Below, one piece after another: positions 27,445 to 35,887 of a DNA stretch of 64,000 nt. Positions within the stretch are counted from its first letter, which is position 1, and each line of letters opens with the position of its first letter. The notes beneath the pieces were generated by a model that did no database searches, was not told the DNA's origin, and saw only the letters and a program-made list of their open reading frames with translations. The stretch lies in the NCBI GenBank assembly GCA_020024465.1, contig JAHHTT010000005.1, positions 7,558 to 71,557 on the forward strand, read 5' to 3'. A program made the translations under genes and the position numbers. Source of the stretch: Odoribacter sp. Its GTDB lineage: Bacteria > Bacteroidota > Bacteroidia > Bacteroidales > Marinifilaceae.

Positions 27445-27695
27445 CTATTTCTTTTTAGCATTAATGTTTCTTACAGAATCTCCTGTAAGTTCAATCTTGT
27501 GTGCAGTATGTACAATTCTGTCCGGTATTGCGTCATCTACTGTAGGATCTCCAATTGCATTATACCGTGTTTCAACAGGGATCTGTGATGTTATTATGAT
27601 TGATTTTAATCCGTGTCAGTTTTCTATTATTTCCATAAGGGTAGACCTTTCCCTGGCATCCAGTCCTATAAGAAACAGATCCATAAAAGAGTAAC
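27445..27695 (-). pseudogene. IS21-family istB (transposition helper ATPase) C-terminal remnant
   Basis: Reading the minus strand from about 27690 gives DLFLIGLDARERSTLMEIIEN, a TGA at 27616-27618, then HGLKSIIITSQIP, ETRYNAIGDPTVDDAIPDRI and VHTAHKIELTGDSV, ending at a TAG at 27445-27447. These are the C-terminal motifs of IstB, where the intact protein normally has DRHG at the stop and a W-Y in place of RY. The Walker region and the istA gene are missing. The fragment is therefore a dead remnant of an IS21-like element. The plus-strand frame over the same bases is its shadow. Confidence 0.8.
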
Positions 27696-27851
27696 AATAG
27701 CTTCAAAAATACATGCATTTATTTTGTTGGCTTTAACCTTTAACAATATTATTAGCTTTGACAGTATGAGATATTTAGATTTTCCTTATTAGCCGATTGA
27801 ATAATCGTAACGCTGCCAAACATTATTTATCCTCATAAATCAGAAGAAACG

Positions 27852-28118
27852 ATGAAAGTAACAATAAATAAAAGACATATATTACTCCCTGTTGCAGGTT
27901 TTGTGATGGGTGGCTTATATGTGCTTCTATATGCTTTTATCGATTATTGCGATACTGCGTCTTTGGATGAGTCTTTTTATGATATAATATTCAAAATACT
28001 ATCTTACAATGATGTGCGGTTGGCTATTTATTTGTGGGGATTCATAGGATTTATTTTAGGATGTATTGCAAATCTTTTGATCGGTTTTCTTCAAAAACAT
28101 ATTAAACGGATGAAATAA
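27852..28118 (+). CDS. Small two-helix membrane protein, unknown function
   Basis: The 88-residue protein has a basic N-terminus (KVTINKRH), one hydrophobic helix (LLPVAGFVMGGLYVLLYAFI), an acidic loop with aspartates and a second helix (LAIYLWGFIGFILGCIANLLIGFL) before a basic tail. I recognise no family. It reads with the next small ORF and the LemA gene and might be the first gene of that unit, although 348 bases separate its stop from lemA. Confidence 0.6.
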   Translation: MKVTINKRHILLPVAGFVMGGLYVLLYAFIDYCDTASLDESFYDIIFKILSYNDVRLAIYLWGFIGFILGCIANLLIGFLQKHIKRMK

Positions 28119-28183
28119 CGTCAGATAACAAACGACTGAATTTCCCCTGAAATGTTTTTACCAACAAAACAAGAAATATAACA

Positions 28184-28373
28184 ATGACTGCAAGATTGAG
28201 ACGACATAAAGGAATGATAATAATAGCTATTATAGTGGTTCTAGTGCTGTTTGGATGGCTATATCGGGAAGCTTCATCCGACAACTTTTTAACATTAATT
28301 AACTGGGGGGGGTAAATGGAATTATTTGTATCTTGCGGCCGGAATTATAGGATTGACTGGAATTATGCTGTAA
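28184..28373 (+). pseudogene. Small membrane ORF interrupted at a G8 tract (frameshifted or phase-variable)
   Basis: As read, an ATG at 28184 encodes 43 residues with one membrane helix (MIIIAIIVVLVLFGWLY) and stops at 28313-28315, directly after a run of eight G (28305-28312). With seven G the frame continues as WGGKWNYLYLAAGIIGLTGIML to a TAA at 28371-28373, adding a second hydrophobic segment. The extension looks like genuine membrane-protein sequence, so this is a two-helix protein that is either mutated, switched off by slippage or misread at the homopolymer. No family recognised. Confidence 0.55.
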
Positions 28374-28466
28374 GGACAGACACTTCCCCACTGTAATATC
28401 AAGCGACCTGTGAATCATCCCTGCATGATTTATCAATTTAGTGATAACCATTAAAAAACAAGACCT

Positions 28467-29039
28467 ATGGCAATACCGATTACATTTGCGGTGATTATGG
28501 CCGTTGTTCTCCTTCTTTTCCTTTGGGGTGTTTTTACCTCAAACAGCCTGATTGCGAAACGCAATCGGGTGAAACAATGCCGAAGTGGCATTTGTGTGGT
28601 ACTCAAACAGCGCAATGATTTGATACCAAACCTTGTAGCCGCAGTCAAGTCCTATATGGGACATGAACATGAAATCCTAACCCGTATAGCCCAACTCCGT
28701 TCACAATCATCTTCATCTTTTTCCGAAACAGAACAGATTCAGCAGGGAGATCATCTGTCATCTCTATTGAAAGAATTGAATATAGCTGTTGAAAATTATC
28801 CGGAATTGAAAGCTAATGCACAATTCATTCATCTGCATTTACAGATAGAAGAAATGGAAAATCAGCTACAGGCCATCCGGCGCACCTATAATGCAGCGGT
28901 GACAGATTACAATAACAGCATCGAGATGTTTCCCTCTTCTGTGATTGCGTCACTGCGTGGACATGAAGTGCAAGGCCTGATAGAAATCCTTGAAACAGAA
29001 ATGGCACAGCCAAAAGTTGAGGATTTATTTAAACGCTAA
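28467..29039 (+). CDS. lemA: LemA family protein
   Basis: The 190-residue protein has an N-terminal membrane helix (TFAVIMAVVLLLFLWGVF) followed by NSLIAKRNRVKQ and the LKQRNDLIPNLVAAVKSYMGHE signature of LemA, then long helices of the LemA four-helix bundle. The N-terminus is predicted on the periplasmic side with the bundle in the cytoplasm or the reverse. Topology differs between reports. LemA's function is not established. It heads a run of five same-strand genes with gaps of 18-31 bases, the second of which is DUF3137, a frequent LemA neighbour. Confidence 0.88.
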   Translation: MAIPITFAVIMAVVLLLFLWGVFTSNSLIAKRNRVKQCRSGICVVLKQRNDLIPNLVAAVKSYMGHEHEILTRIAQLRSQSSSSFSETEQIQQGDHLSSLLKELNIAVENYPELKANAQFIHLHLQIEEMENQLQAIRRTYNAAVTDYNNSIEMFPSSVIASLRGHEVQGLIEILETEMAQPKVEDLFKR

Positions 29040-29059
29040 CTTCTATTATCTTTCCATCT

Positions 29060-30082
29060 ATGAATCCTGAAAAATTACACCTTGAATATCGGAAACAAAT
29101 GCAACGCATCCGGCAATTCCGAATTGTTGTCCGAGTGCTCACGGGTATTGTCTACTCCATGGCTTTATGCTGGTTTGTTTTTTGTATATTCGGTACTGCC
29201 GTTTTAGGCAGGGGAACTGCAGAGGAAAACGCAACTGTCACCCAATACATTATGATTGGTTTTGCAATCTTTTTCCCCTTGCACTACTTGTTTGTACATG
29301 CCCTCATGAAATTGGGGCGTCAGGAAATAAATGTAATGGCTGGAATTTTACATCGGATGTTTCCGGATTCTTTATATCATCCAGATGGCAAGATAAACCG
29401 GAAAGTGATATTGGAAAGCCGTTTTTTCAATGCTTCATTCACTTCAGAGGAAACTAACAGTACAACCTGCTATGGTACTGTGGAGATGCCCTGTGGCAAC
29501 TACCGGATGATGATGGCAGACATTGGTATTACTACGGCACGGGACTCAGGCTTGTACCGGCTTCCGGTTGTGAATTATGTTTTCACATTATATCGGTTGT
29601 TGCTTCGCCCCCTATTCGGGATGCGTGTTGAGAGCAGTATGCACAGTTTCAGGGGGATGTTCGGGTATTGCGAAACTGATTTATCGTTCCGAAGCGGTGT
29701 CGTACTGATCCCTGACCATTTGGAAAATAAAATAGGTTATCTTGCCCACCATATACAAAAATTCAATCAGCAAAACAAAGCCAAATTCATGCGATTGGAA
29801 GACCCTGAATTTGAGCGGTACTTTGCCGTATATGCCGAAGATGAAGTGGAAGCTCGCCGGATTTTGACCCCACTCATGATGCAGCGCATCACCGCACTGC
29901 GACGCTTGTCAGACCGCAACTTGTTGTTATCCTTCTCGGGCAACCGCCTTTTCTATGCAGTATCCACCCCTGACGGGTTTCTGCGTCCCGGAAGGAAATC
30001 CCTTCAAGACGCAAAATTGCTGGAACAGCTGTATGCTGATATAAGCCTGTGTCGCACGATTGTAAATGAATTGAGATTATAA
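29060..30082 (+). CDS. DUF3137-like membrane protein
   Basis: The 340-residue protein has a basic N-terminal helix, two membrane segments near residues 24-46 and 68-85, and a soluble C-terminal domain with ESRFFNASFT near residue 115, RMMMADIGIT near 150, FRGMFGYCETDLSF near 195 and the FERYFAVYAEDEVEARRILTP block near 255. That block is typical of the DUF3137/galactose-mutarotase-unrelated family found beside LemA. Function is unknown. It lies 20 bases after lemA and 31 bases before the YbjN-like gene. Confidence 0.75.
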   Translation: MNPEKLHLEYRKQMQRIRQFRIVVRVLTGIVYSMALCWFVFCIFGTAVLGRGTAEENATVTQYIMIGFAIFFPLHYLFVHALMKLGRQEINVMAGILHRMFPDSLYHPDGKINRKVILESRFFNASFTSEETNSTTCYGTVEMPCGNYRMMMADIGITTARDSGLYRLPVVNYVFTLYRLLLRPLFGMRVESSMHSFRGMFGYCETDLSFRSGVVLIPDHLENKIGYLAHHIQKFNQQNKAKFMRLEDPEFERYFAVYAEDEVEARRILTPLMMQRITALRRLSDRNLLLSFSGNRLFYAVSTPDGFLRPGRKSLQDAKLLEQLYADISLCRTIVNELRL

Positions 30083-30113
30083 CCCTCTTTTTTAAGATTT
30101 AATCCCTTAGATT

Positions 30114-31454
30114 ATGAAGAATACATTTAGCTTTATGCCATCCGTGGAGGAAGCCAAACGGCAACCTGTCCGCAGAGAGATTTACGAACAAAGCGTAGAT
30201 CTATACAATGAAGGAAAATATCTGGAGGCATTTCACTGCCTGTTGGACTATTTGAATGAGGGATTCCGAATCGAGTTCGGAAACGAAAACGGTACGGAAT
30301 TTCATATTCCTCATGGATCCATCGTGGTGCACATCCGTATCCTTGACGAAATCATGTACATAGAGGCCGACTTTCTGATTCTGCCGGAAAAAGGGCGCGT
30401 CGCCATGCTCCGCCAGATAGCAGACCTGAATATTAACAAACTGCTGCTGGCAGGCTTTGTTAAAGAAGGAGACCGCTTGAAGATGCGTTATGTGACCCCA
30501 CTCCAACAAAGTCATCCCCATAAAATATACGGAGTGCTTCAAAACATCTGCCATGTGGGTGATCGCTATGATGATGAATTCTGTACTCAATTTGGGGCTA
30601 CCCGTTGTTATGAACCTCAAGTGACACCTTATCCGGCAGCAACAGTTGACCAAGTGTATGAAGGAATCCAAAGTTTAGGCAAGGCTACATTGGATACCTT
30701 AAACGAATACAACGCTGCACGGCACTATGGTTATTCATGGAATGTGCTCGACACTGCCTTCTACCAGATAGCCTATCTTGCCAATCCGCAAGGACAGTTC
30801 TGCAACAACCTCGAAAAGGCCATTGACGATATGGATGCTGAACGGCCGGTGGAAGAACTTGTTTCCAAAGGGATGGACTATCTTAAGAAACTGCTTGCTA
30901 CTTCCAAAGAGGTGCTGGCTGAAGATTTGTATTTTGCAGGCAAACTGGTTTCCAACCGCCGAAGCGCATCCCTGCAGACCATTCAAGAAATTTTTGAGAA
31001 TGTATATGAGGAAGCAACAGCTGCAGTACAATCCGGTGACTTTGAGCGTGCTGCTGTACGAATGCTATACATTATCTATGAAACCTATTACTATAACGAC
31101 ATACCCGAAGAAATCAACGTGCTGCTGACACATGCCCTTAAAGCATCCGGAGGACAATCTGTGGAACAGGCTGCCCGCACGCTCTATGAAGTTATGGACA
31201 ACATTATGGAGGGAGACCTTTCCGGTAGTGCATTCTATTCCTGTGCAGACAATCCGATGGCCGGTCAGATGATGGAACAGGCTGTCAGCGCCGCCCAAGC
31301 CATGCAGCAAAAGATGGCAGAAAAAATGAGCGGAAACGACATGGCAGAATTACAGCAGAAGATGGTGGAAGCCATGATGCGCGGAGACATGGCAGAATAT
31401 ACCCGTCTTGCCGGAGAGCTGCAGCAGAAAGTAATGAGTGGTCTTTTTCAATAA
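30114..31454 (+). CDS. Large helical protein with YbjN/T3SS-chaperone-like N-terminal domain
   Basis: The 446-residue soluble protein has no signal peptide. After a short TPR-like helix pair (EQSVDLYNEGKYLEAFHCL) comes a mixed alpha-beta segment to about residue 170 that has the YbjN-like pattern: IVVHIRILDEIMYIEADFLIL, ALLRQIADLNINKLL-like, then a MRYVTPL strand. The middle (about 190-330) is helical. The C-terminal 60 residues are Met/Gln-rich helices with repeated QQKM and GDMAE units (two GDMAE-type repeats near 405-435). I infer a chaperone or adaptor role from the fold pattern only. It follows DUF3137 by 31 bases and precedes the protease by 18. Confidence 0.6.
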   Translation: MKNTFSFMPSVEEAKRQPVRREIYEQSVDLYNEGKYLEAFHCLLDYLNEGFRIEFGNENGTEFHIPHGSIVVHIRILDEIMYIEADFLILPEKGRVAMLRQIADLNINKLLLAGFVKEGDRLKMRYVTPLQQSHPHKIYGVLQNICHVGDRYDDEFCTQFGATRCYEPQVTPYPAATVDQVYEGIQSLGKATLDTLNEYNAARHYGYSWNVLDTAFYQIAYLANPQGQFCNNLEKAIDDMDAERPVEELVSKGMDYLKKLLATSKEVLAEDLYFAGKLVSNRRSASLQTIQEIFENVYEEATAAVQSGDFERAAVRMLYIIYETYYYNDIPEEINVLLTHALKASGGQSVEQAARTLYEVMDNIMEGDLSGSAFYSCADNPMAGQMMEQAVSAAQAMQQKMAEKMSGNDMAELQQKMVEAMMRGDMAEYTRLAGELQQKVMSGLFQ

Positions 31455-31472
31455 TCCCTAAAACGAAGCACT

Positions 31473-32558
31473 ATGGAACAAAATATCTATAAATCGGTTT
31501 TTAAAGTGACACATGCCGGAGGTTCGGGTAGCTGTTTTTATCTAAAATCATACAATCTGTTTGTAACCAACTATCATGTAGTGGAGGGCTTTCATGCAGT
31601 GGCCATTCACGACAGTAACCGTAATCCTTATCTGGCTAAAGTAGTATTGGTCAATATACCTCTTGACATCGCTTTGTTATCCGTTTCCCACGATTTTTCG
31701 GACCTGCCGGACATCTGCCTGTCAGGGGACGACACGGTGAGCATTGGAGGAAAAATCCGTGTAGCCGGTTATCCTTATGGAATGCCGTTCACTGTGACAG
31801 AAGGAACCGTTTCATCCCCCAAGCAGCTCATGAACGGACAGTATTACATACAGACAGATGCAGCAGTCAATCCGGGTAATTCCGGAGGTCCTATCCTAAA
31901 CGAAAAAGACGAAATAGTAGGTATCACAGCTGCCAAAATATCAGAGGCCGACAATATAGGGTTTGGCATCCGGGTAGAAAACCTGCGTAAGGTATTGGAA
32001 TATGTCGATTCGTTAGACCGAGAAACGTTCAGCGTACAATGTGACAGTTGTGACGAGCTCATTTCAACTCCGGATGACTATTGTCCCTCTTGTGGGGAAA
32101 AATTGCCCGAAGGTATCTTTGAAGAACAGCATGTGTCACCCTTAACAGAATTCTGTGAAAGCGCCATAGAGCAAATGGGCATCAATCCGGTGCTTGCTCG
32201 TGATGGTTATGAAGCATGGTGCTTCCACAAGGGCAGTTCGGAGATTCGTATCTTTGTCTATAACAGTGCCTATCTTTTTATGGTATCGCCCGTAAACTTA
32301 CTTCCCAAAAAGGAAGTGGAAAAGGTGCTTGACTACATGCTGTCCAATGATTTTACACCCTATAAAATGGGAATTGACGGCAGACAGATTTACCTGATGT
32401 ACCGCATTCATCTATCAGACATAACGGATGAATACGAAGACCTAATTAGAGAAAACATGGTAAACCTTGCAGAAAAGGCCGATGAAATGGACAATATGCT
32501 GGTTGAACAGTTCGGCTGCGAATTTTCTGCATACAGTAAACAGGAAGAAGAAGTTTAA
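31473..32558 (+). CDS. Cytoplasmic trypsin-like (S1C/HtrA-like) serine protease with zinc ribbon and YbjN-like domain
   Basis: The 361-residue protein has a complete trypsin-like triad by pattern: His35 in NYHVV, Asp65 in IPLDIALL and Ser137 in NPGNSGGPI. There is no signal peptide or N-terminal helix, so it should act in the cytoplasm, unlike DegP. After the protease domain comes a CDSC...CPSC zinc ribbon at about residues 190-210 in place of PDZ domains, then a YbjN-like domain to the end. That C-terminal part resembles the N-terminal domain of the preceding protein. Substrate unknown. Spacing of 18 and 19 bases to its neighbours suggests one operon. Confidence 0.8.
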   Translation: MEQNIYKSVFKVTHAGGSGSCFYLKSYNLFVTNYHVVEGFHAVAIHDSNRNPYLAKVVLVNIPLDIALLSVSHDFSDLPDICLSGDDTVSIGGKIRVAGYPYGMPFTVTEGTVSSPKQLMNGQYYIQTDAAVNPGNSGGPILNEKDEIVGITAAKISEADNIGFGIRVENLRKVLEYVDSLDRETFSVQCDSCDELISTPDDYCPSCGEKLPEGIFEEQHVSPLTEFCESAIEQMGINPVLARDGYEAWCFHKGSSEIRIFVYNSAYLFMVSPVNLLPKKEVEKVLDYMLSNDFTPYKMGIDGRQIYLMYRIHLSDITDEYEDLIRENMVNLAEKADEMDNMLVEQFGCEFSAYSKQEEEV

Positions 32559-32577
32559 TCTAATAAAGCGAAACAAT

Positions 32578-33273
32578 ATGAACGAAATAAAAATGATTAC
32601 CGAAGCTCTACAGGGCAGCGAAATCCAAGCAGGTTATGATGCGGGAAAAATCAAGAAATGGGCCAAGACATTTCAGGAATTGAAGAATCCCCGAGTAGTA
32701 AAACTATATCCAGTAAGAGATACCCGTTATGATGATAGTCTGTATCGAACCTTTGCTTTTTCATTGGACGGGAAAGATATTGATGAGCAACTTCTTACTC
32801 AGATAAAGGAAGTAATGAGTCAAGTGGAAATAGGTGATATTCGTTATGACTCCGTACAGTCTGCCGGATTTGACTACTATTATCTGGAGGAAGGAACCGG
32901 CAAACACATTACCGATGGACGCGGTAAAAGCACGATGAAGGATGAAGACAGAAGTGGAGTCATGAATATAAGTGACATGTTTGACGGTATCGTTCTTTAT
33001 ACTGGTTGTGCTCATTTCAACAGCGACATAAAGAAAGAGTTGGATTGTTCCTATGCCTTTATCGGCATGGAGAAAGAACCCGATGAATATAAATTCGTCG
33101 CCATGGCTAATAAATTTTTGAAGCTTCCCAGTACGGTTGAAACGATATGGGAGCAAGCATCCGGAGACGAAGAAGAAACAAATCCTGTGGTCAAGAAGTA
33201 TCAGTCGGTCATGCAAATTCTGACTTATGTATTGATTGCAGCCGCTATCATCTGGTATTTCTTCTTCCGTTAA
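32578..33273 (+). CDS. Tail-anchored protein of unknown function
   Basis: The start at 32578 (MNEIKMITEAL) is chosen because a longer upstream frame would overlap the protease gene out of register with the operon spacing. The 231-residue protein is soluble except for a C-terminal helix (ILTYVLIAAAIIWYFFF) ending at the last residue, which makes it a likely tail-anchored membrane protein. The body has acidic and aromatic segments (DGKDIDEQLLTQIKEV) without a motif that I recognise. It is the last gene before the terminator at 33292-33347, so it closes the LemA operon. Confidence 0.7.
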   Translation: MNEIKMITEALQGSEIQAGYDAGKIKKWAKTFQELKNPRVVKLYPVRDTRYDDSLYRTFAFSLDGKDIDEQLLTQIKEVMSQVEIGDIRYDSVQSAGFDYYYLEEGTGKHITDGRGKSTMKDEDRSGVMNISDMFDGIVLYTGCAHFNSDIKKELDCSYAFIGMEKEPDEYKFVAMANKFLKLPSTVETIWEQASGDEEETNPVVKKYQSVMQILTYVLIAAAIIWYFFFR

Positions 33274-33291
33274 ACTAATAACGATTTCAGT

Positions 33292-33347
33292 AGCGATTGC
33301 CGCCACAGTCTCATAGAGTGCGGCAGTAATCGCTGCTTATTTTTTAA
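33292..33347 (+). terminator. Rho-independent terminator of the LemA operon
   Basis: AGCGATT (33292-33298) pairs with AATCGCT (33328-33334), with an inner GCCGC/GCGGC stem, and a TTATTTTTT run follows. It begins 18 bases after the stop of the last gene in the operon. Confidence 0.85.
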
Positions 33348-33457
33348 TTCTGACTGTAAGATTATGAGCATAAAAATCAGATAGAAAGTTTGTGTAGAAA
33401 CTGCATATATGGAAGAATACGACCAAGTGTATAACATAATAAACAAAGAGAAACAGT

Positions 33458-34144
33458 ATGCTCGAAGAAATATTGAGTGCCGGGAACATGAGAGCCGCCT
33501 ACAGTCAGGTCGTTTCCAACAAGGGAGCGGCAGGTATTGACGGTATGGGAGTGGATGAACTCCACGACCACTTATGGAAGAACTGGTCTGTCATCAAATC
33601 GCAGATACAGCATGGCACTTATATTCCCTGTGCAGTCCGTAAGGTAGAGATACCGAAACCTAACAGAGGGAAACGTATGCTGGGCATACCTACCGTTACC
33701 GACCGTTTGATACAACAGGCAATGGCCCAAAAGTTGAACCTATTGTATGACGAAAGTTTCAGTGAAAGTAGTTTCGGTTTCCGTCCGGGATGCTCCGCCC
33801 ACCAAGCTGTGGAACGTGCGCTGGAATACTTTGAAAACGGCAAACGTAAGGTAGTGGAGATGGATTTGGAAAAGTTTTTCGACCGTGTGAATCACGACAA
33901 GCTGATCAAGAAACTGAAACAGTTTGACATACCCGAATGGGTTGCACTGACGGTAGCTAAAACTCGGAAAGGAGCTGTACGTATCGCTTCTACAGCGTTG
34001 AGTACAATCATGACGAGTGAGTATCTGAAAGGACTTGGCTTTACACCCATGTCCGAATATTATTATGTTAGAACATCATGTTTAATGAACCGCCGTGTAC
34101 CGAACGGTACGCACGGTGGTGTGAGAGGTCGAAGCGGGAAATAA
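33458..34144 (+). pseudogene. ltrA-like: Group II intron reverse transcriptase/maturase with internal deletion
   Basis: The 228-residue frame has the N-terminal RT region (NKGAAGIDGMGVDEL, IPKPNRGKRMLGIPTVTDR, FGFRPGCSAHQAV, VVEMDLEKFFDRVNHDKL). After about residue 147 it jumps to a C-terminal-type segment (IPEWVALTVAKTRKGAVRIASTALS) that in intact proteins lies after the maturase domain. The YADD catalytic motif and domain X are missing, so the protein cannot be an active RT. The frame stays open through the junction, which suggests an in-frame internal deletion. Its final 20 codons read through the intron RNA domain V and are not protein-coding in the intact element. Confidence 0.85.
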
Positions 34145-34165
34145 TTCCGTTTTTCCTACTCGATT
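34087..34165 (+). ncRNA. Group II intron 3' end: domains V and VI
   Basis: Bases 34088-34120 fold as a domain V hairpin: ACCGCCGTG pairs with CACGGTGGT, then TACC and GGTA close the GAAC loop, with a two-base bulge. A second stem-loop (AAGCGGGAA with TTCCGTTTT) follows and the segment ends at CCTACTCGATT, the usual 3' boundary pattern in Bacteroidetes introns. The 5' ribozyme domains are not visible in the 180 bases upstream of the RT remnant. Confidence 0.65.
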
Positions 34166-34183
34166 ACATCTAATATAATTTGA

Positions 34184-34633
34184 ATGAAGAAACAGGAATA
34201 TAAAGAGCAAGAACGAAAACGACGTTATTATTTCTTCGACTATCTGTTCTGGTTGGGAGAAATAACATGGGAGAATTATCACAAGGTCAATTTCAAACAG
34301 CCCAGAGGAAGTGATATGCTGTGGGCCTGTATCGTGCTTTTTATATTCATGCCGGTTCTGACCATAGCCGGTCATTTCCTTCATGACTTGGCATTCGAGG
34401 TGTTTGGAGCCATTCTTCTAATCGTGTTCTCTGTTTCTGTATTCATGACAGACCGCTTGTTCGGCAAAATATACCCGCCTTCCCGGCGGAAAGCGGTCAT
34501 GCAGCATTATGCGGGCTGTAAGTTCAGTCCTTTCCGGCGTAACCTGTTCTTTTTCTCCCTCTATTTACTGGGTATTCCCGCAATGGTTTTATTAGTAACA
34601 GCACTGAAATGGATAAATGAAATACTCCAATGA
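34184..34633 (+). CDS. Membrane protein A1, unknown function (paralogue of the gene at 35871-36266)
   Basis: The 149-residue protein has a charged N-terminus (KKQEYKEQERKRR), YYFFDYLFW, two adjacent helices around residues 45-90 and a final helix near 120-140, with RRKAVMQHYAGCKFSPFRRNL between them. The same order (F-DY helix start, R-rich HY-type segment, FxRNLF) appears in the minus-strand gene at 35871-36266, so they are paralogues. It starts about 18 bases after the intron 3' end, so intron insertion may have separated it from the operon upstream. Its stop overlaps the next start. Confidence 0.6.
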   Translation: MKKQEYKEQERKRRYYFFDYLFWLGEITWENYHKVNFKQPRGSDMLWACIVLFIFMPVLTIAGHFLHDLAFEVFGAILLIVFSVSVFMTDRLFGKIYPPSRRKAVMQHYAGCKFSPFRRNLFFFSLYLLGIPAMVLLVTALKWINEILQ

Positions 34634-35457
34634 CAGAAGGAAAGAACATATTCAGCCGATTTTTCCGTATGTTGGTGATGCTGCATAAAATTCCTTATGC
34701 ACATTTCACGGAATGGAACAATAAAAGGAAGCGAAAGGCATTAGCGGCCGGAATATACTTCCTGAGCATCCTCCCGGAATATGTCCTGTTGGCCGGCACA
34801 TTTCTGGCTGCAACGGGGCAAGACGGGTACGTGCATCTGGTAAACGTGCCACAGAAGATTGTCGTTTACGGTCTGGCGGGGCTGGCTATGTTACTTATGG
34901 CTATTCCTCTTGGTTTTGGGGACGACAAGAAGCTATGCAAGGAAGTCCGTCAGGAACTTCGTAAGCGTCCCCGTTACTGGAAGCGGGTGTTAGCGGTCTA
35001 TTGGACTATTATCGTGGCTTTGGTGGTAGTTGTGAATATTGCATTTCCCACGTTCTCGGAGAATACAATTCATACTGAGAATGAGTATGTTAAAGAATCA
35101 AAAAGGTGGAGGGATTATCTTTCACTACGTTTTGCCATAGGAGCCCGTCAGGAATCGCCCAATGAAGCCTTGCAGCGTCTGATTGACCAAGACAAACGCA
35201 CGGTCCGTTACGGGCTACCGGTCTATGCCATGCAAGTAAGGAAGGAGGATATGGCTGGAGAGTTCCGTGTAGGGTTGCTGAACCATGCCACATTCGAGAA
35301 AATCGGAGACGGCAGACGAAAATTTGTAGAATGTACATGGGTTAAGGGATATACGCCTGACAGTATTAGGATATTGCTGACCGGTTGGTACGAAATGAAG
35401 AAAGTAGAACTTTGTCCGGTGGACTCTTTGGAATGGACGGAGAATATGGAGTTTTAA
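34630..35457 (+). CDS. Membrane protein B1, unknown function, with C-terminal soluble domain
   Basis: The start overlaps the stop of the previous gene (ATGA). The 275-residue protein has a basic, helical N-terminus (FFRMLVMLHKIPYAHF), three to four membrane helices up to about residue 140 (including RYWKRVLAVYWTIIVALVVVVNIAFPTF) and a C-terminal soluble region of about 130 residues. I recognise no family. Its N-terminal half is clearly related to the next gene (FFRM, the PEYV/PYLS helix, LxYWKK/KRxxAVYxxIV). The soluble half has no counterpart there. Confidence 0.6.
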   Translation: MTEGKNIFSRFFRMLVMLHKIPYAHFTEWNNKRKRKALAAGIYFLSILPEYVLLAGTFLAATGQDGYVHLVNVPQKIVVYGLAGLAMLLMAIPLGFGDDKKLCKEVRQELRKRPRYWKRVLAVYWTIIVALVVVVNIAFPTFSENTIHTENEYVKESKRWRDYLSLRFAIGARQESPNEALQRLIDQDKRTVRYGLPVYAMQVRKEDMAGEFRVGLLNHATFEKIGDGRRKFVECTWVKGYTPDSIRILLTGWYEMKKVELCPVDSLEWTENMEF

Positions 35458-35470
35458 GAGAGACAAAAGC

Positions 35471-35887
35471 ATGAAAAGAGCAAGAATAAGGCGACCTGAT
35501 TTTTTCCGTATGATTGCGATGATACATAAAACCGCATACATCCTCGCTTATGATATGCTGCGAAAGAAAGGTGTGCATGATTGGGTGGAGCGTCGGGCTG
35601 TCGGGATAATCGGGCTTCCCTACCTCTCTTTAATTTTGGTGGTATTACTTACATTAAAAGACGAACCGGGTACCAGTCAAAAAATAGTTATCGGCATACT
35701 GATCGGATGGGCTGTCATCGCAGCATGGTGCACCTCTGGATTTCAGTTCAAACCTTCAGAATGGAGAATGGAAATCCGAGAAGAACTTGATTTGCGTTAC
35801 TTGTACTGGAAAAAGGCGATAGCGGTGTACTATGCCGTTGTCATTGCAGTGGCGGTAGCAGCAGGTATTGTCATGCCCAATGTATAA
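35471..35887 (+). CDS. Membrane protein B2, C-terminally truncated paralogue of B1
   Basis: The 138-residue protein aligns by eye with the N-terminal half of B1: FFRMIAMIHKTAY against FFRMLVMLHKIPY, a long helical pair, and LYWKKAIAVYYAVVIAVAVAAGIVMPNV against RYWKRVLAVYWTIIVALVVVVNIAFPTF. It stops just where the B1 soluble domain begins. Its last 17 bases overlap the end of the convergent gene at 35871-36266. This looks like a breakpoint that removed the C-terminal half. Function unknown. Confidence 0.6.
   Translation: MKRARIRRPDFFRMIAMIHKTAYILAYDMLRKKGVHDWVERRAVGIIGLPYLSLILVVLLTLKDEPGTSQKIVIGILIGWAVIAAWCTSGFQFKPSEWRMEIREELDLRYLYWKKAIAVYYAVVIAVAVAAGIVMPNV

Noticed and set aside
27464..27694. 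76-residue plus-strand frame
   Set aside because: It is antisense to the IstB remnant, whose motifs are on the minus strand.
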